Positions 22,222 to 33,578 of a stretch of DNA of 64,000 bases are shown in pieces. The DNA comes from Exophiala sp. HKRS030 (taxonomy: Eukaryota > Ascomycota > Eurotiomycetes > Chaetothyriales > Herpotrichiellaceae): the NCBI GenBank assembly GCA_023897205.1, contig JAHWDD010000002.1:6882001-6946000 (forward strand), read 5' to 3'. The notes beneath the pieces were generated by a model that searched no databases, was not told the origin of the DNA, and was given only the letters and a program-made list of their open reading frames with translations. The first letter of the stretch is position 1. Every line of letters begins with the position of its first letter. The position numbers and the translations under genes were made by a program.

Positions 22222-23831
22222 ACAAGGATGAGCAGAGAAAACTCCACCACATATGCCCACAACCAAGCGCTGGGGAGGGCCACAGATACCCGAAGCAAGA
22301 TGATAAATTTCCAGAAATGGAATTGTACATATGGAAAACGCGAACATCAATCCTGAGCGATGGTGCTTTGGATTGATTCGCCAAAAGACTATCATATCCG
22401 AAGTCGATTGAATATGCAGCACAGCTGGTCACAGCTTTGCAATTGCAGCCGAACAACCTAGGTGGAATTTTGACAAGCGACTAAATCTATGTCGTCGTGC
22501 TTTCCCGAGGCATACGACGTGCCGTTTTCCCAAAGGGGTCAAATTGTATCTTCTCGTGCCCGTTACACGGAAATGATGATCATCTCAGTGTCCGATGTTT
22601 AGTCGACTCCAGTTTCCTTTCACGTCCCGAGAGCCCGCCCGTTTGTAGAATCGTGTGGTATTCTTTTCCCTTTGGCAACATGGAGAACGAGAGCAGCAAC
22701 GGTCGCCCAGCCCATGCAAGACGTTCGGTAGCTGGAGCGCGTAATCAATACCGCTCTGGACGACATGTTCCGAATACTCAGCCTGACATGGACCACATTG
22801 CCAGAAAGTCTTCAAAGGTCTCATCACATAGGGGTCCCAAGCATGCTTTAATGAATTCGAAGTAATAGCATGATGGCAGATCATGAAGAATAACATCAAG
22901 TGCAGCGCACGCGTTTCACAAATGAGATATACCAAATTCCACTGTAGTCCAGGAGGCAGCTAGAAGTCTTGGGCAGAGGACATGACGTCTATCATCTTCA
23001 AGTCTTGAAATGATTCGAACCTGTGCTTCGAGTGGGAGATTGAGAGAATCACGATGGATGCGTTGTCGGACATGAGAGCTAGCCGAGAGAACGATGCACC
23101 TGTTTTGACCGGGTGTGAGGATTTCTGGATAGCAGGAGTCTCCCTAGCTGATTGAGACTCGAGAGAATCCGATATACATCCTGTGGCGTGTTACCACACG
23201 ATAACTTAATGCACATTCGTCATATGATTCTTCTTATCTTGTCGGACCGAGCACTGAAGTAACATGTCTGGTATTCATTATCTATCAGCTCGTGGTACAC
23301 TGCTATATCGTGGTATTTCTTTATCATAACGTTGCCACCGTACAAATGCTTATGGTAGGCAAGGGAAGTCGAAACAAGCTACAAAGAGCTCGTGGTAGAC
23401 TACCATTTCCGACACGGTCACTGCAATGGATATCAACGGCTCTAGCGCAACTCAATTGAGATATTGAGTCGCCATATCTCCAGCCGCACTAAACCACAAG
23501 CAGTAATCTTTGCCAGACTCCCGCCGTCCTCTCCATTTCCATGTGTCCCAAACGTTGGAATATACGATAAGATAAGGGTCCGAAATGCTGTATTCTGACT
23601 CGCTGATAGTCGTGGTCGCTTTCCTCAATTCTGCATCCGAATCCATTGGACTGTCCAGTGGCCGCGCTCATCATGCCGACATGGCGAAGCATTACCTTTC
23701 CAATCCGTGAGGCCGTGAGGAGTCCGTGTTTATATCTCGCCAGCTATCCCTCTGCATCCATGATCTTGTCTTCTCACATTATCCGTCGCAATACACTCTG
23801 AAAGACGTAACCTGACCTCCAGTAAATCAAC
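22222..23831. other. Intergenic, no gene seen
   Basis: A 61-codon frame from 22680 (MENESSNGRPAHARR) and a 116-residue minus frame overlap each other, and neither has support. The last 100 bases are a pyrimidine-rich promoter and leader for the amine oxidase gene. Confidence 0.4.
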
Positions 23832-25937
23832 ATGGTCCTCGAACGTGTCAAGCAACTTGCTCAGCAGGTGTCCAATACTTTGGCACCTCCACACCCGTTG
23901 GATCCATTGTCCGGCATTGAGATCGAAGCAGCAGTCTCTCTACTACGATCCAAGTATGGCAAGCTCTATTATAACGCTGTCACAATCCTCGAGCCACCAA
24001 AAGCTGAGATGTTGAAATGGCTTGCCGATCCGGACAATACCAAAAAGCCCAACCGTATTGCTGACATTGTCGTCATCTCCACTGATGGCAAGGTCTTCGA
24101 CGGCCATGTCGACCTCACGCAGCAAAAGGTGATCAAATGGGAAGAAACCCCCAACGTTCAGCCTCTGATCACCATGGAAGACCTGCAGATTGTCGAACAC
24201 ATTGTGCGAAAAGACCCTGGTGTCATTGAGCAATGTAAATTGATCGGCATCCCGGCCGAGGAAATGGACAAGGTCTATTGTGATCCCTGGACCATTGGTT
24301 ATGACGAAAGATTTGGCACTGGCGTTAGATTGCAACAAGCCCTGATGTACTATCGACCACACGTGGATGATTCCCAATACTCGTACCCCCTCGACTTCTG
24401 CCCTATCTACGACTCGAACAAGCAAAAAATCATCCATATTGACGTTCCCAAGGTTCGAAGACCTTTGAACAGAGGTCCCCCTAACAATTACCATGTCAAA
24501 TCCATCGAAGAGGCAGGTGGATATCGAACAGACATCAAGCCCATCAACATCACACAGCCAGAAGGCGTCAGCTTCACCATGAAGGGCCGAACGATCGAAT
24601 GGCAGAACTGGTCTATTCACATTGGCTTCAACTACCGTGAGGGTATCGTTCTCAACAACATCACCTATTTCGACAAAGCCGAAGGTGTAACTCGACCTAT
24701 CTTCTACCGTCTCTCCTTGACCGAGATGGTGGTTCCATACGGTAACCCAGAACATCCCCACCAACGTAAGCACGCTTTCGATCTGGGTGAATACGGTGGT
24801 GGTTACATGACCAACTCACTGGCCTTGGGCTGCGACTGCAAAGGAAGCATCCACTACCTGGACTTTGATTATGTCAACCGTGCTGGAGCTGCCAACACGA
24901 TCAAGAACGCAGTATGCATTCACGAGGAAGACAACGGCATCCTGTTTAAACACACAGATTTCCGTGACGACTCAGTCATCGTCACTCGTGCCCGTAAACT
25001 CATCATCTCCCACATCTTCACAGCCGCAAACTACGAATACTGCGTGTACTGGATCTTCCATCAAGATGGCACGATCCAGCTCGAGATTAAGCTGACCGGT
25101 ATCCTGAACACCTACGCCATGAACCCCGGTGAGGACACTAAGGGATGGGGCACAGAGGTGCACCCTGGCGTCAACGCCCACAATCATCAACATCTGTTCT
25201 GTCTACGTGTTGATCCCAATGTCGACGGCCAGAAGAACACCGTCTTCCAAGTCGACGCCACTCGCGGCGCTGGCGAAGTCGGCTCTGCTGAAAACTTCTA
25301 CGGCAACGCCTTCTACGCCAAGAAGACAAAGTACACCACCGCTTCTCAGGCCAGAGCCAACTACGAGGGTAGCACCTCCCGGACGTGGGATATCTCCAAC
25401 GAGAACAAACTCCATCCTTACAGCAAGAAACCCTCGACGTACAAGCTCGTCAGCCGAGAAGTGCCCGACCTGCTTCCAAAGGAGGGATCTCTCGTGTGGA
25501 AGCGAGCTGGATTCGCCCGCCACGCCGTCCACGTCACAAAATGTAAGTCTCGTCCCAAGCATCCCATAAGAACTCCAACTAACGAACTTGACCACAGACT
25601 CCGACGACCAAATCCACCCAGCCGGTCGCCACGTGCCCCAAACGTCCGGCGAGCCATCGCAAGGTCTCCCGCTGTGGATCGATGCCAACCCAGCTGAGAA
25701 CATTGAGAACGAAGACATCGTGCTCTGGCACACATTCGGCCTGACGCACTTCCCCGCCCCGAGGACTACCCTATCATGCCCGCCGAGCCCATGACGGTGC
25801 TGCTGCGACCGCGGAACTTCTTCCTGCGCAATCCCGCTCTCGATGTCCCACCCAGCTATGCCAGGACGCCCAGCCAGGTCGCTGCAGGCAAGACCGGATG
25901 TGCGGGTTGCGTCGACAAGACTAGTGTTTTGGTCTGA
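23832..25937 (+). CDS. Copper-containing (TPQ) amine oxidase, frameshifted near the C-terminus as given
   Basis: Exons 23832..25542 and 25598..25937 (intron GTAAGT..CAG, 55 nt). Two N-terminal domains precede the catalytic beta-sandwich. The cofactor motif is AANYEYCVYW (about residues 398-407): the first Tyr becomes topaquinone. Copper ligands are the HNHQH pair (about 450-454) and a third His in GLTHFP; the catalytic Asp lies in FDLGEYGGGY. The enzyme oxidises primary amines to aldehydes, ammonia and H2O2. As written, the frame shifts at the C4 run 25757-25760, just after the third copper His, and ends early at 25794. One extra C restores EDYPIMPAEPMTVLLRPRNF and a stop at 25937, 683 residues in all. 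There is no signal peptide and no obvious peroxisomal tail. Confidence 0.92.
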
Positions 25938-26308
25938 TTGATCGATCGACAGAGTCGAGGATGGGGATTGGGATGTTAAGTTCTGGAAGGAAGGCGAACA
26001 GAGCATGCAAGCATAGTTTATCATGAAAAATTGACGTTTTCGGTGTTCGAAAATGGTTGGGCTACGATTTCTCCGCGATGATATCATATATTCGTTGTAT
26101 TCAATTCACGACCATACTTTATCTCTGACTTGTTTCTTTCTGTTGCTTGAACTGCGGCCTAGAAATTGCCCTGAAATGCATCTACCTAGACAGAATACCC
26201 TGATTGATCGAGGCCAGAGAATTAGGAAATTTATATTCCGCGAGACATCGACAAGGCACTGGCGAGATGATCTATACACCCTAGGTGATTTTTATTGTTT
26301 GTCATGTA
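25938..26308. other. Short convergent intergenic region
   Basis: This holds the 3' flanks of the amine oxidase (+) and NDOR1 (-) genes. It is AT-rich and nothing else is seen. Confidence 0.5.
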
Positions 26309-28261
26309 TTATGACCATGTCTCCTGCTTGAATCTCCCGATTTTCTCCAGCCTCGCCAAATACCTCTCAGCATCGTCTTGGCCTGTAATTGGCTCGGCCT
26401 CATCCTGTTCTTCATCTGTGGGCTCACCATCACCATTGCCTTTCACCCTCGCTTTCAACCCACTCTGCTCAACCAATGCATCAACCAATGCCTGTCGCAC
26501 AGCCTTTGGCATCTGGCCGGAGGAACCGCACAGAATGATCGTAGCGTCTTGTTCGCGGAGCATCGTCCAGATCAAAAATGCGCGCTCTCGGATGCGGTTC
26601 TGAACATAGACCTTGGACGCTTGATCGCGTGAGAATGCTGGGATGACCTCGAAGGTCGACGCATGCTGCCCTTGTGATTGATTGTCTTGACTGTGGTTTG
26701 TGAATGCCGACCACTCTTCCTGAAAGAAATAATCGGATGCTCGGCTTCGACAGCCAAAGAAGAGAGCATTGTTCCCCGATACTTGGCCGTTCCGTGCCTT
26801 TTCATGAATAAGTGCTCGGAGCGGCGCTATGCCCGTCCCCGCGCCAATGAGAATGTAGTTTGAATATGAATTCCGATCAGAAGCACTAGCGAGGCGGCCT
26901 TCCGTTTTTAAGGAGACCTCGAGCTCTGTTCCCACGGGCAATTGTGCTAGGTACTTGGTACAGACTCCTTCTCGAACCCGCTTGATGACGGTGCGATACT
27001 TCACGATCGCCACCAGTAATTCAAACTTGGTGCCACCATCATTGGTATATTTCAGGTTGCCACCGCTGGCAATACTAAATTGTCGTGGTCGAAGTGGCGG
27101 AATGATATTTGTGATTTCCTGCCATGGAATCTGGACGGTGTCGAATTCTTGAAGGATCTCGATGATACTTCGTCTGGGTCGTGTTGCATAGTCGTAATAT
27201 TCGTCAAGGTATTGTGGGTCAGTGAATTCTAGAAGACGCTCTTTGTGCATCTCATCGCTGGTGTAGTTTGCAATGGCGGCGAAGAAGGACCGTCGTGGAA
27301 TTGCATTGATGTCCAAGAATTCGGTGAATAGTATTCGTAGTGTCAAGTCCTTCCGCGAGGCGATCGGATTGCCGCTTGAAAAGCTGGGTCGATCATGCTG
27401 GATCGGCCTCGTAGGTAAGAGTGCGATCGGGTTATCAGCTATCTCATCCCAATGCATCAATTTGAGCAAGGAGGAAACATCTTCTGGAAGGTTGCGTGGA
27501 GAGATGGCCAGGGCATCACCAGGCATGTAATTGATCTTTGATGGTATGGTAAGACTCAGGAACCTGACATCCTGCCAATGGTTGATCGGAGTGACACGTT
27601 CATTGATCTCCAAACGGACTTTGAAAAGTGTTGACGCGGAACTGGGAGTTTCACCGTTTTCAATATCGGTATGCTCATCGATCAGGCTCGTAGGGCTGAC
27701 TGCCTGCAGACGATACTTGCTGGAAAGTGCAACATCATCAGAAATCGGCTGCAGGTCTCCAGGAAGAGGACATTTGGTGAGAATAGCGTCTTTGAGTAAG
27801 GGTAACCAGGCAAGTACTGAGCCATCGGTCCCTTCATCGCCCTGTTCATCGGCTTCACAGGCCTGGAGCAAGGGAAAGGCTCCCAGCTGCTGGAGTCTCT
27901 TGTCTAGTTTCCTCGCTGCCCAGTTGAATTTGGTGTAAGAACTATCACATAGTCCGAGCAATGCATAATTGACCCCAGTCAAAGTATTTGGAAGCAGTTT
28001 TCTTCGAAGGAGCCTAGTCCAGAATTTTCTCGCGTTGTCTGGGAAGTCGCCTTGACCTGTCGTAGCTATCACAAATATAGTTAGGGTGTAAGAATGAAGG
28101 TGAGTGTAATCTACATCGTCCAGCCCTGCGACATCAGTGCGAAAATGAAGGCGCTCCGTCGCACGGTTGATCTCTTCCGCAAAATCTTGTGCGGTACCGG
28201 TTTCGGTGCCAAAGAGGATCAGGGCAGACCGATCATGGTCCTGTTGCTCCTTTTCGATCAT
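26309..28261 (-). CDS. TAH18: NADPH-dependent diflavin oxidoreductase 1 (Tah18/NDOR1)
   Basis: An intact single exon encodes 650 residues, the usual length. Flavodoxin FMN domain about 12-160 (LFGTETGTAQDFAEEI, ATTGQGDFPDN, LCDSSYTKFNWAARKLDKRL), FAD domain about 205-450 with RPRQFSIAS, and NADP-binding domain about 460-610 (LIGAGTGIAPLRALI, FFGCRSRASDYFFQEEW, ILCGSSGQMPKAV). It passes electrons from NADPH to Dre2/anamorsin in cytosolic Fe-S protein assembly. The C-terminus ends with an aromatic WS, as is common in this family. A Gly/Asp/Glu-rich linker of about 25 residues near 605-630 is unusual but in frame. The gene is divergent from the ankyrin gene at 28.87 kb. Confidence 0.95.
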   Translation of the reverse strand: MIEKEQQDHDRSALILFGTETGTAQDFAEEINRATERLHFRTDVAGLDDVDYTHLHSYTLTIFVIATTGQGDFPDNARKFWTRLLRRKLLPNTLTGVNYALLGLCDSSYTKFNWAARKLDKRLQQLGAFPLLQACEADEQGDEGTDGSVLAWLPLLKDAILTKCPLPGDLQPISDDVALSSKYRLQAVSPTSLIDEHTDIENGETPSSASTLFKVRLEINERVTPINHWQDVRFLSLTIPSKINYMPGDALAISPRNLPEDVSSLLKLMHWDEIADNPIALLPTRPIQHDRPSFSSGNPIASRKDLTLRILFTEFLDINAIPRRSFFAAIANYTSDEMHKERLLEFTDPQYLDEYYDYATRPRRSIIEILQEFDTVQIPWQEITNIIPPLRPRQFSIASGGNLKYTNDGGTKFELLVAIVKYRTVIKRVREGVCTKYLAQLPVGTELEVSLKTEGRLASASDRNSYSNYILIGAGTGIAPLRALIHEKARNGQVSGNNALFFGCRSRASDYFFQEEWSAFTNHSQDNQSQGQHASTFEVIPAFSRDQASKVYVQNRIRERAFLIWTMLREQDATIILCGSSGQMPKAVRQALVDALVEQSGLKARVKGNGDGEPTDEEQDEAEPITGQDDAERYLARLEKIGRFKQETWS

Positions 28262-28491
28262 TAAGTCGACTGGCGCTGCTCTACATGATGAAACTTGAGA
28301 GTGCCATCAAGGAAATTCGAGCAGTGTGGTTTATTCACTTTTATCAGAAATGAGGTCTGATACTGAAGAGGCATTGCTTGCATTGGGGTCAGATAGACTT
28401 CACCGTATTGACATCTGTATGCGGCGGAGTAAAATTACATTTGTACCTTCATCGTCGTAACCGCCGTCTGTTCGTATTAGCCTCGACTACG

Positions 28492-28533
<42 letters not shown>

Positions 28534-28869
28534 GAATGTGTTTTGAGGAGAGTGAGAAGACTGCGATTGCAGGAGTATATGTACACTTCACACTTGGGCC
28601 AGAATGACCCAGAATCCGCTCTCATGTCGGGATTCATCCAATTGTCGTCAACTGGGCGCATTGCGCATGCACAGTGTTCGGGGCACCAGCCATTAAGACA
28701 TCGCGCTGCTTCTTAGTCGGCCTTTACAGCACCCACCCATGCCTTTGAGGCTATGCACAATTCAGCCTGATCGAGCAGCACTGCCATCCTGTTTTCTCTT
28801 CAAGTTTCATCAAATTGACAATGACTCTTTGAACTTTGCTTTAGCCTTCCAAAGTCTACAACATCACCT
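28262..28869. promoter_or_regulatory. Divergent promoter with CT microsatellite
   Basis: This 608-bp shared promoter region lies between NDOR1 and the ankyrin gene. It contains a TC dinucleotide run at 28495-28527, interrupted by GTCTC and continuing to about 28534. Confidence 0.55.
28495..28534. repeat. TC dinucleotide microsatellite
   Basis: An uninterrupted TC run of about 33 bases, then one G-containing unit and a short continuation. Confidence 0.95.
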
Positions 28870-31105
28870 ATGGCGGAGGCTATTGGTATTGTTGCCGCTT
28901 CCCTTGAGTTCACCCGTGCAGTTTCAGCATTTGCGAAGTTGTTATCTTCCTTGAAGCATGCTACGGCCGACCTGTCAGAACTTCTACAAGAGCTCAACGA
29001 GCTAGACGGTATATTGCAAACCCTTGTGAAACAAGATGTACTATTTTCTACATACGTGCCCGATTCAATCGTGAAGCAATGTCGGCAGAATTGTCAAAAC
29101 GCCGTCACGGATTTGATCTCTGTGTGTCAGGGACTGACTGATCTTACCGTGCAATCAAGGTTCCGTGGACTCATTGCTACTGTAGCTAAAAGGTCAGCTC
29201 TCGAGAAGGCACGCTCGCGTATCGATCGCGCCCGGGGCAATCTGTTCGTGGCTCAGTCTTTATCATGGCAGTAAGTACGATTATTTTCTTATGAAAAAGA
29301 CTAGCTGATCCGAAAACTGCTTCAGAGCCTTTCAGGTCCAGAAGCAGGAGCAAACGCATGCGCTGCTAGTTCAAGCAATGGTGCACATTACTTCCTCGCC
29401 ACAAAAGACAATTTCTGCGCCTCCAGAAGCATATATCCAAAAACCGCTGGGGCCACAGGAGGTATCGGTGCCACAGGCATCCCCGCAACCAGATCGCGTA
29501 AGACCAACAAGACGCAAACCTGATCAGCCTCGACGTATCTTGTACTTCCAAAACCTAATGCTTGGCAAAAGATTAGAGCTGCTAACAGATCGTGCGTCTG
29601 GAGCGTGGAACTACACCATCCGAGTTTACAACGTTCGTCGATCTAATGAACCCATTTTCAAGTGCGTAGAGAGAGACGATATATCTGGCTTGAAGCATCT
29701 GTTGGCAACAGGAGCTGCGTCCCTCACTGACGTGGATGAAGCCGGTTGGACTCTTGTTCACGTTCGTACATATTGGTCTCGATCTTGCCGATCTGCTAAC
29801 TCAACTACAGTTTACGATGGCCTTTGGAGCACACGTCATCGCCCAATTCCTAGTTGAGCATGGCGCGGATACAAACACAAAGAGTTTCTTGTTTGTACCA
29901 ACCGAGCCTGTCATGGATTATGAGATTAACTGACCTGGTCTAGTGGTACAACTTGGGTTCGGCACCTAGGCTTCGCTTCGTCTTACCATATCAAAAGCGC
30001 CGCAAAAACTGCGGAAATCCTGTTGAAGGCACCCCCCGTTGACGATTTTGTTGAGCCCAATGCTTACGACCTGGGTATGCATCTTGATCAAATTGATTCT
30101 GAGACCACAAAAGCAATTATCAGCTCAATTTCTCCGCCGTGGATGACTTGTAGCCAGCTAGACCGAAAAGCTGCTGCATATGCCGCTTGCTTTCAACGAT
30201 ATTCGAGGAATGATCCAAAAGCTTTCAAGGCGATCCTAGGCTTAAAATCGATCTCCACCGATTGCCTAACTTGCAACGATTTTAGAATTTCATACCCTGT
30301 CTCCGAATCGATTCCTATGAGTTTGGTCGCAGGCTTGGCCATCCGAATGGGACTTTGCCATGTGCTGTCATGGATAGCAACACAATACCAAGGGTGGACA
30401 GATCTGCTTCACGAAGCTGTTGCGTTGGGTGGAGTGCAGGCGAGTTTCGACTTGGGATGTGGCTCGCCTATGTTGAGTTATCTCAACTTACCGCAGTGGG
30501 ATATTATATTTTCGAATAATGCTTCTCACAATTCTGCACGATTGACATTGATCCTGCGGCAATGGGTGCAACAACTGATGTCTGCCGGGCAAGACCTCGA
30601 TCGATATGGCTACTTAGAGGACAGGTGGTTCAAGGCTCATCGTAAAAGACACGGGTGGCATTGGACCGGTTTCTATACACATTGCAATGCTCGTGTCATT
30701 GGTTTTACCAACGGGAAGTTGCCAGAAGATTGGAACATCTGGGTAGAGACCCCGGGCGACGAATACGCGGGTGAATTCTGGTCATCCATTCTCCTACCGG
30801 ATTCCGACAAGCAGCCCGAGATCCCTGGAGCGTGGCCTCATGATGTCGAGGAAGTAGTTGACAATACATTCCCATGGGGATGGAAATATTCCAGGCGGAA
30901 TAGCCGCCGGCTATTGCGCTATATGGGTATTCCAAGGAAGGATGAGACGAGAGCATGTATGGCCTTTAATGTGGAGTCCCTTGGCAAGTTGAAGAGAGTC
31001 GTTGCGGAGGTAGCCCAAAGGCAACGCCAACGGAAACAGGCACCACTCGCTCGCTTCCGAGCTGCGGGAATTGAAGTACCACCTTGGAGCTCCCGGATAA
31101 TATAA
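28870..31105 (+). CDS. Ankyrin-repeat protein with fungal NLR-type N-terminal domain
   Basis: Exons 28870..29270, 29326..29761, 29811..29890 and 29944..31105 give 692 residues; phases agree (donors GTAAGT, GTTCGT, GTTTGT; the last intron has a TAACTGAC branch). Residues 1-135 start MAEAIGIVAASLEFTRAVSA and form amphipathic helices like the N-terminal domain placed before NACHT or ankyrin modules in fungal STAND proteins. One clear ankyrin repeat spans the exon 2-3 junction (GWTLVHFTMAFGAHVIAQFL then VEHGADTN), with weaker repeats around it. The remaining 400 residues are not recognised and include a Trp-rich stretch and a basic QRQRQRKQ segment. No nucleotide-binding domain is present. A role in non-self recognition or protein interaction is only inferred. 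Confidence 0.8.
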
Positions 31106-31466
31106 CCTAGGATGCAGATGTGGCACCAGAAGGCAGATTTTGTAAGTTGGATCGTTCTGGAAATGCCTGGTTTGACGAGTGACGCTGTTGGTGTAGCGAT
31201 TATTGGAAGGTTTGGGTGGTTGCAGGCTATCTGAATAAGGCAGACAAAGCCATGGCCTATCCTATTGATGAAAAGCTATGATAGTTGTTCGTCAGCCATC
31301 ACTGCGGTACATTGAGGACTCGATATTGCGTCTTCAGAGTCTGGACGATGCGTGATCGTTGGAATTTCGCAACCTGGAAACAAGACTAGAACAAGTCTGG
31401 AATACGGTTGTAGCTGTAACAAACGTTTGCATCTGCGAGACATTTTAGATACCAATTAAGCAATCG
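31106..31466. other. Short convergent intergenic region
   Basis: This holds the 3' flanks of the ankyrin gene (+) and Rpc31 (-). Nothing else is seen. Confidence 0.45.
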
Positions 31467-32412
31467 TCAGTAGGTGCCTCCATCGTCGTCTCCACCAAAA
31501 TCATCTTCGTCGCCTTCACCAGTATCGAAGTACTGTTCGGCATTGTAATCGTCCCCATCAGCATCGTCAGACTCGTCAAACTCAGAATCCTGCTGTTCAT
31601 CCTCATCACCATCTTCTCCATCCTCCCCATCATCGTCCCTGACTTCGTCGTCGCCGTAATCATCTTCGGCATCGAGACCTTTCTTCTCTTTCGACTTCTT
31701 CGTCGTAGGGTCATCTCGTCTCTGCTTGGCAGCTTTTGTGGCATTTCGTGATCTTCGGGAACCGCTTAATAGCGGATCAGAATCGTCTGTGTCGTTACCG
31801 TCGCTCTCTTTGGTCTCGTCTTGATCTTCTGCTAGCGGGAGTGCTTCGCGTTTCCGTTTCAGCGGTCTCTGTGATCGTCCCAGGATCGAGTTTGCGTCGA
31901 TCGTACTCCACAGCGGATTCTTCTGCTGTGGGTCAAGGACCGGCCACAGTTCATGAGGAAATGTGGGCAACGCTGTTTCTCACTGTGTTAGTCCTAAATT
32001 CCGTCGATTCGCGCCACACGACAACAGATAACCCACCATATTCTCTTGTACTCAGGTCTGGTACTGTGCGCTTCTTTCTGTGAAACTTGGCCGAGTACTT
32101 CTCTTGATCATTAAATGGGTCATAGCCCGCCCTCTTGTGGACTTTGCCCGTCTTCTCGTCCGTCAGGTTGCTCGGGTCCAGGATAGCGTAGTAAGGGCCC
32201 TTGTGCGCCAGGTCGCGGAAACGTAGATATGAATTGACACTTGCACGTTCGGTAGCGTCAATCGGTCGAGGGACTTTTAATCTGTTTGGAGGAAATCTCG
32301 GCTTGGGGATTTTCTTGATGGCTTCGGCGTCTTTGGGTGCGTTTTCATCGACGTCCTCCCATGACATATCCGGCCCTCGCTTGCCGCCGCGGCCACCCCT
32401 TTTCGGTGGCAT
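31467..32412 (-). CDS. RPC31: RNA polymerase III subunit Rpc31 (RPC7)
   Basis: Exons complement(32037..32412) and complement(31467..31972), with a 64-nt intron (GTGGGT..CAG), give 293 residues. The protein opens MPPKRGGRGGKRGP, the usual Gly/Arg start of the family, then has the conserved region KVPRPIDATERASVNSYLRF and YAILDPSN, with KYSAKFHRKKRTVPDL before the splice and LPTFPHELWPVL after it. The C-terminal 90 residues are almost purely acidic (DDYGDDEVRDDDGEDGEDGD). Rpc31 belongs to the Rpc82-Rpc34-Rpc31 trimer that engages TFIIIB for initiation at tRNA and 5S genes. The upstream sequence is also open in frame from an ATG at 32637, but the family start is clearly at 32412. Confidence 0.9.
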
Positions 32413-33161
32413 GGTTGCGAGAAGAAGTGTGATTTGACATTGATCTGAAGATCGGAGGGAAACAGAAAGCCTCAGAATTTGGGCTTTCGCCGGGCACGCC
32501 TGTTCTTGAAACTCCGGCAGAATAAATTTGGCGGTCAATAAAATGCCAAGAGATATGTCGAGGGGATTCACCGCCCTAGGGGCATGTCGCCAAGGTCTAT
32601 CAACAGTGCGTTTGCGACCTTCCAACGACAACTTCAATCCACACTGGAGAGACGTCTAGGCTGCGAGTATTTCTAATTCTCTGACTCTAGTTGACTTGGG
32701 AACATCCCCTAAGAGAACGGCGTGGCTCAACATGCATGTCTAACCTTTGCTATGGCAAGGCCGACAAGAAATGCTTGGCCCAAGTCTGTTCCCTCAGGGT
32801 AACAGCGAACCATGACGATCCTCTCATCTGATTCTCAGTGTGATGTGGCCTTATAGACGTTGAATCCACGTCCATTCAGTGTTAGACATGTTTTGATTCT
32901 AGGGAAGCTGCAACGGTGAAATGTCACCCACAAACACGTGCCTTCCTCGAGGCGTCGTCTTCTGTCACCTGCAGGCAAGTCGTTATTTCTGCTTGAACTT
33001 CTACTCACAACTCTACCACGTCTTCCAGCAAACTCTTCCGCAAGATCATAAAGACTTTATCCCATCTTCTGCTTGCTGCAATCTTTTACTTCTCCCTGGC
33101 TACAAAAGCCTTCTGCAGTCCTTACCATCACTCCAATAGTTTTCGTTTCAATTCCACTACG
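32413..33161. promoter_or_regulatory. Divergent promoter, Rpc31 and secreted protein
   Basis: Divergent starts of Rpc31 and the secreted protein. A TATA-like GGCTACAAAAGCC sits near 33099-33111, about 55 bp upstream of the secreted gene's ATG. A 38-codon + frame at 32543 (MPRDMSRGFTALGACRQGLS) is unsupported. Confidence 0.5.
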
Positions 33162-33578
33162 ATGCCTCGTCTGCTCCTTCTGTTGGGCTTCTACCTCCTA
33201 GCTGTCCTAGTACCTCCAACCCTATCCCTAATCGTCCCAGAAACCAGACAGGCCATCGATGTCAGCGGTCTCACTTACCAAACCTATCCATGCCCTTGCA
33301 TCGATCACTGGTTCAAGCACGAACGTGATTGGATCAGAGCATCTTCTAAAGATGGTTGCATGGCTCTAGAGACCAGCGAAAATACCATTTGGGCACTCAA
33401 CACTCTTCCGAAACCGAAGTACGGTGGCCAAGAAACTCCTAATCTGGTTTGCAGTCTTCTTCATCAGCGTTGTGACTGGAAATACAGCATACTCCACAAA
33501 ATCGAAGCGATCCGTTTTGACCTGGCAACACCACAAGGGGAAGACCCGAGCACAGGTCTCTTAACATGTGAAACCTAA
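33162..33578 (+). CDS. Small cysteine-containing secreted protein
   Basis: A single exon encodes 138 residues. A strong signal peptide (MPRLLLLLGFYLLAVLVPPT, cleavage expected near residue 22-24 after TLS) is followed by a mature chain of about 115 residues with six Cys: two in YPCPCIDHW and one each in DGCMAL, LVCSLL, QRCDWK and LLTCET. Six Cys would allow three disulfides. There is no membrane helix, GPI site or recognised domain. A pyrimidine-rich leader and TATA-like element lie just upstream. It fits the general form of small secreted fungal proteins (candidate effector or cell-surface protein); no function is assigned. Confidence 0.75.
   Translation: MPRLLLLLGFYLLAVLVPPTLSLIVPETRQAIDVSGLTYQTYPCPCIDHWFKHERDWIRASSKDGCMALETSENTIWALNTLPKPKYGGQETPNLVCSLLHQRCDWKYSILHKIEAIRFDLATPQGEDPSTGLLTCET

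Noticed and set aside
23005..23030. GATTCGAACC resembling a minus-strand tRNA T arm
   Set aside because: There are no pairing stems and no Pol III terminator.
23943..24773. 276-codon minus frame
   Set aside because: It is a shadow of the copper amine oxidase exon, which has complete family motifs.
32543..32659. 38-codon + frame (MPRDMSRGFTALG)
   Set aside because: It is too short, lies inside a divergent promoter, and has no splice continuation or known family.
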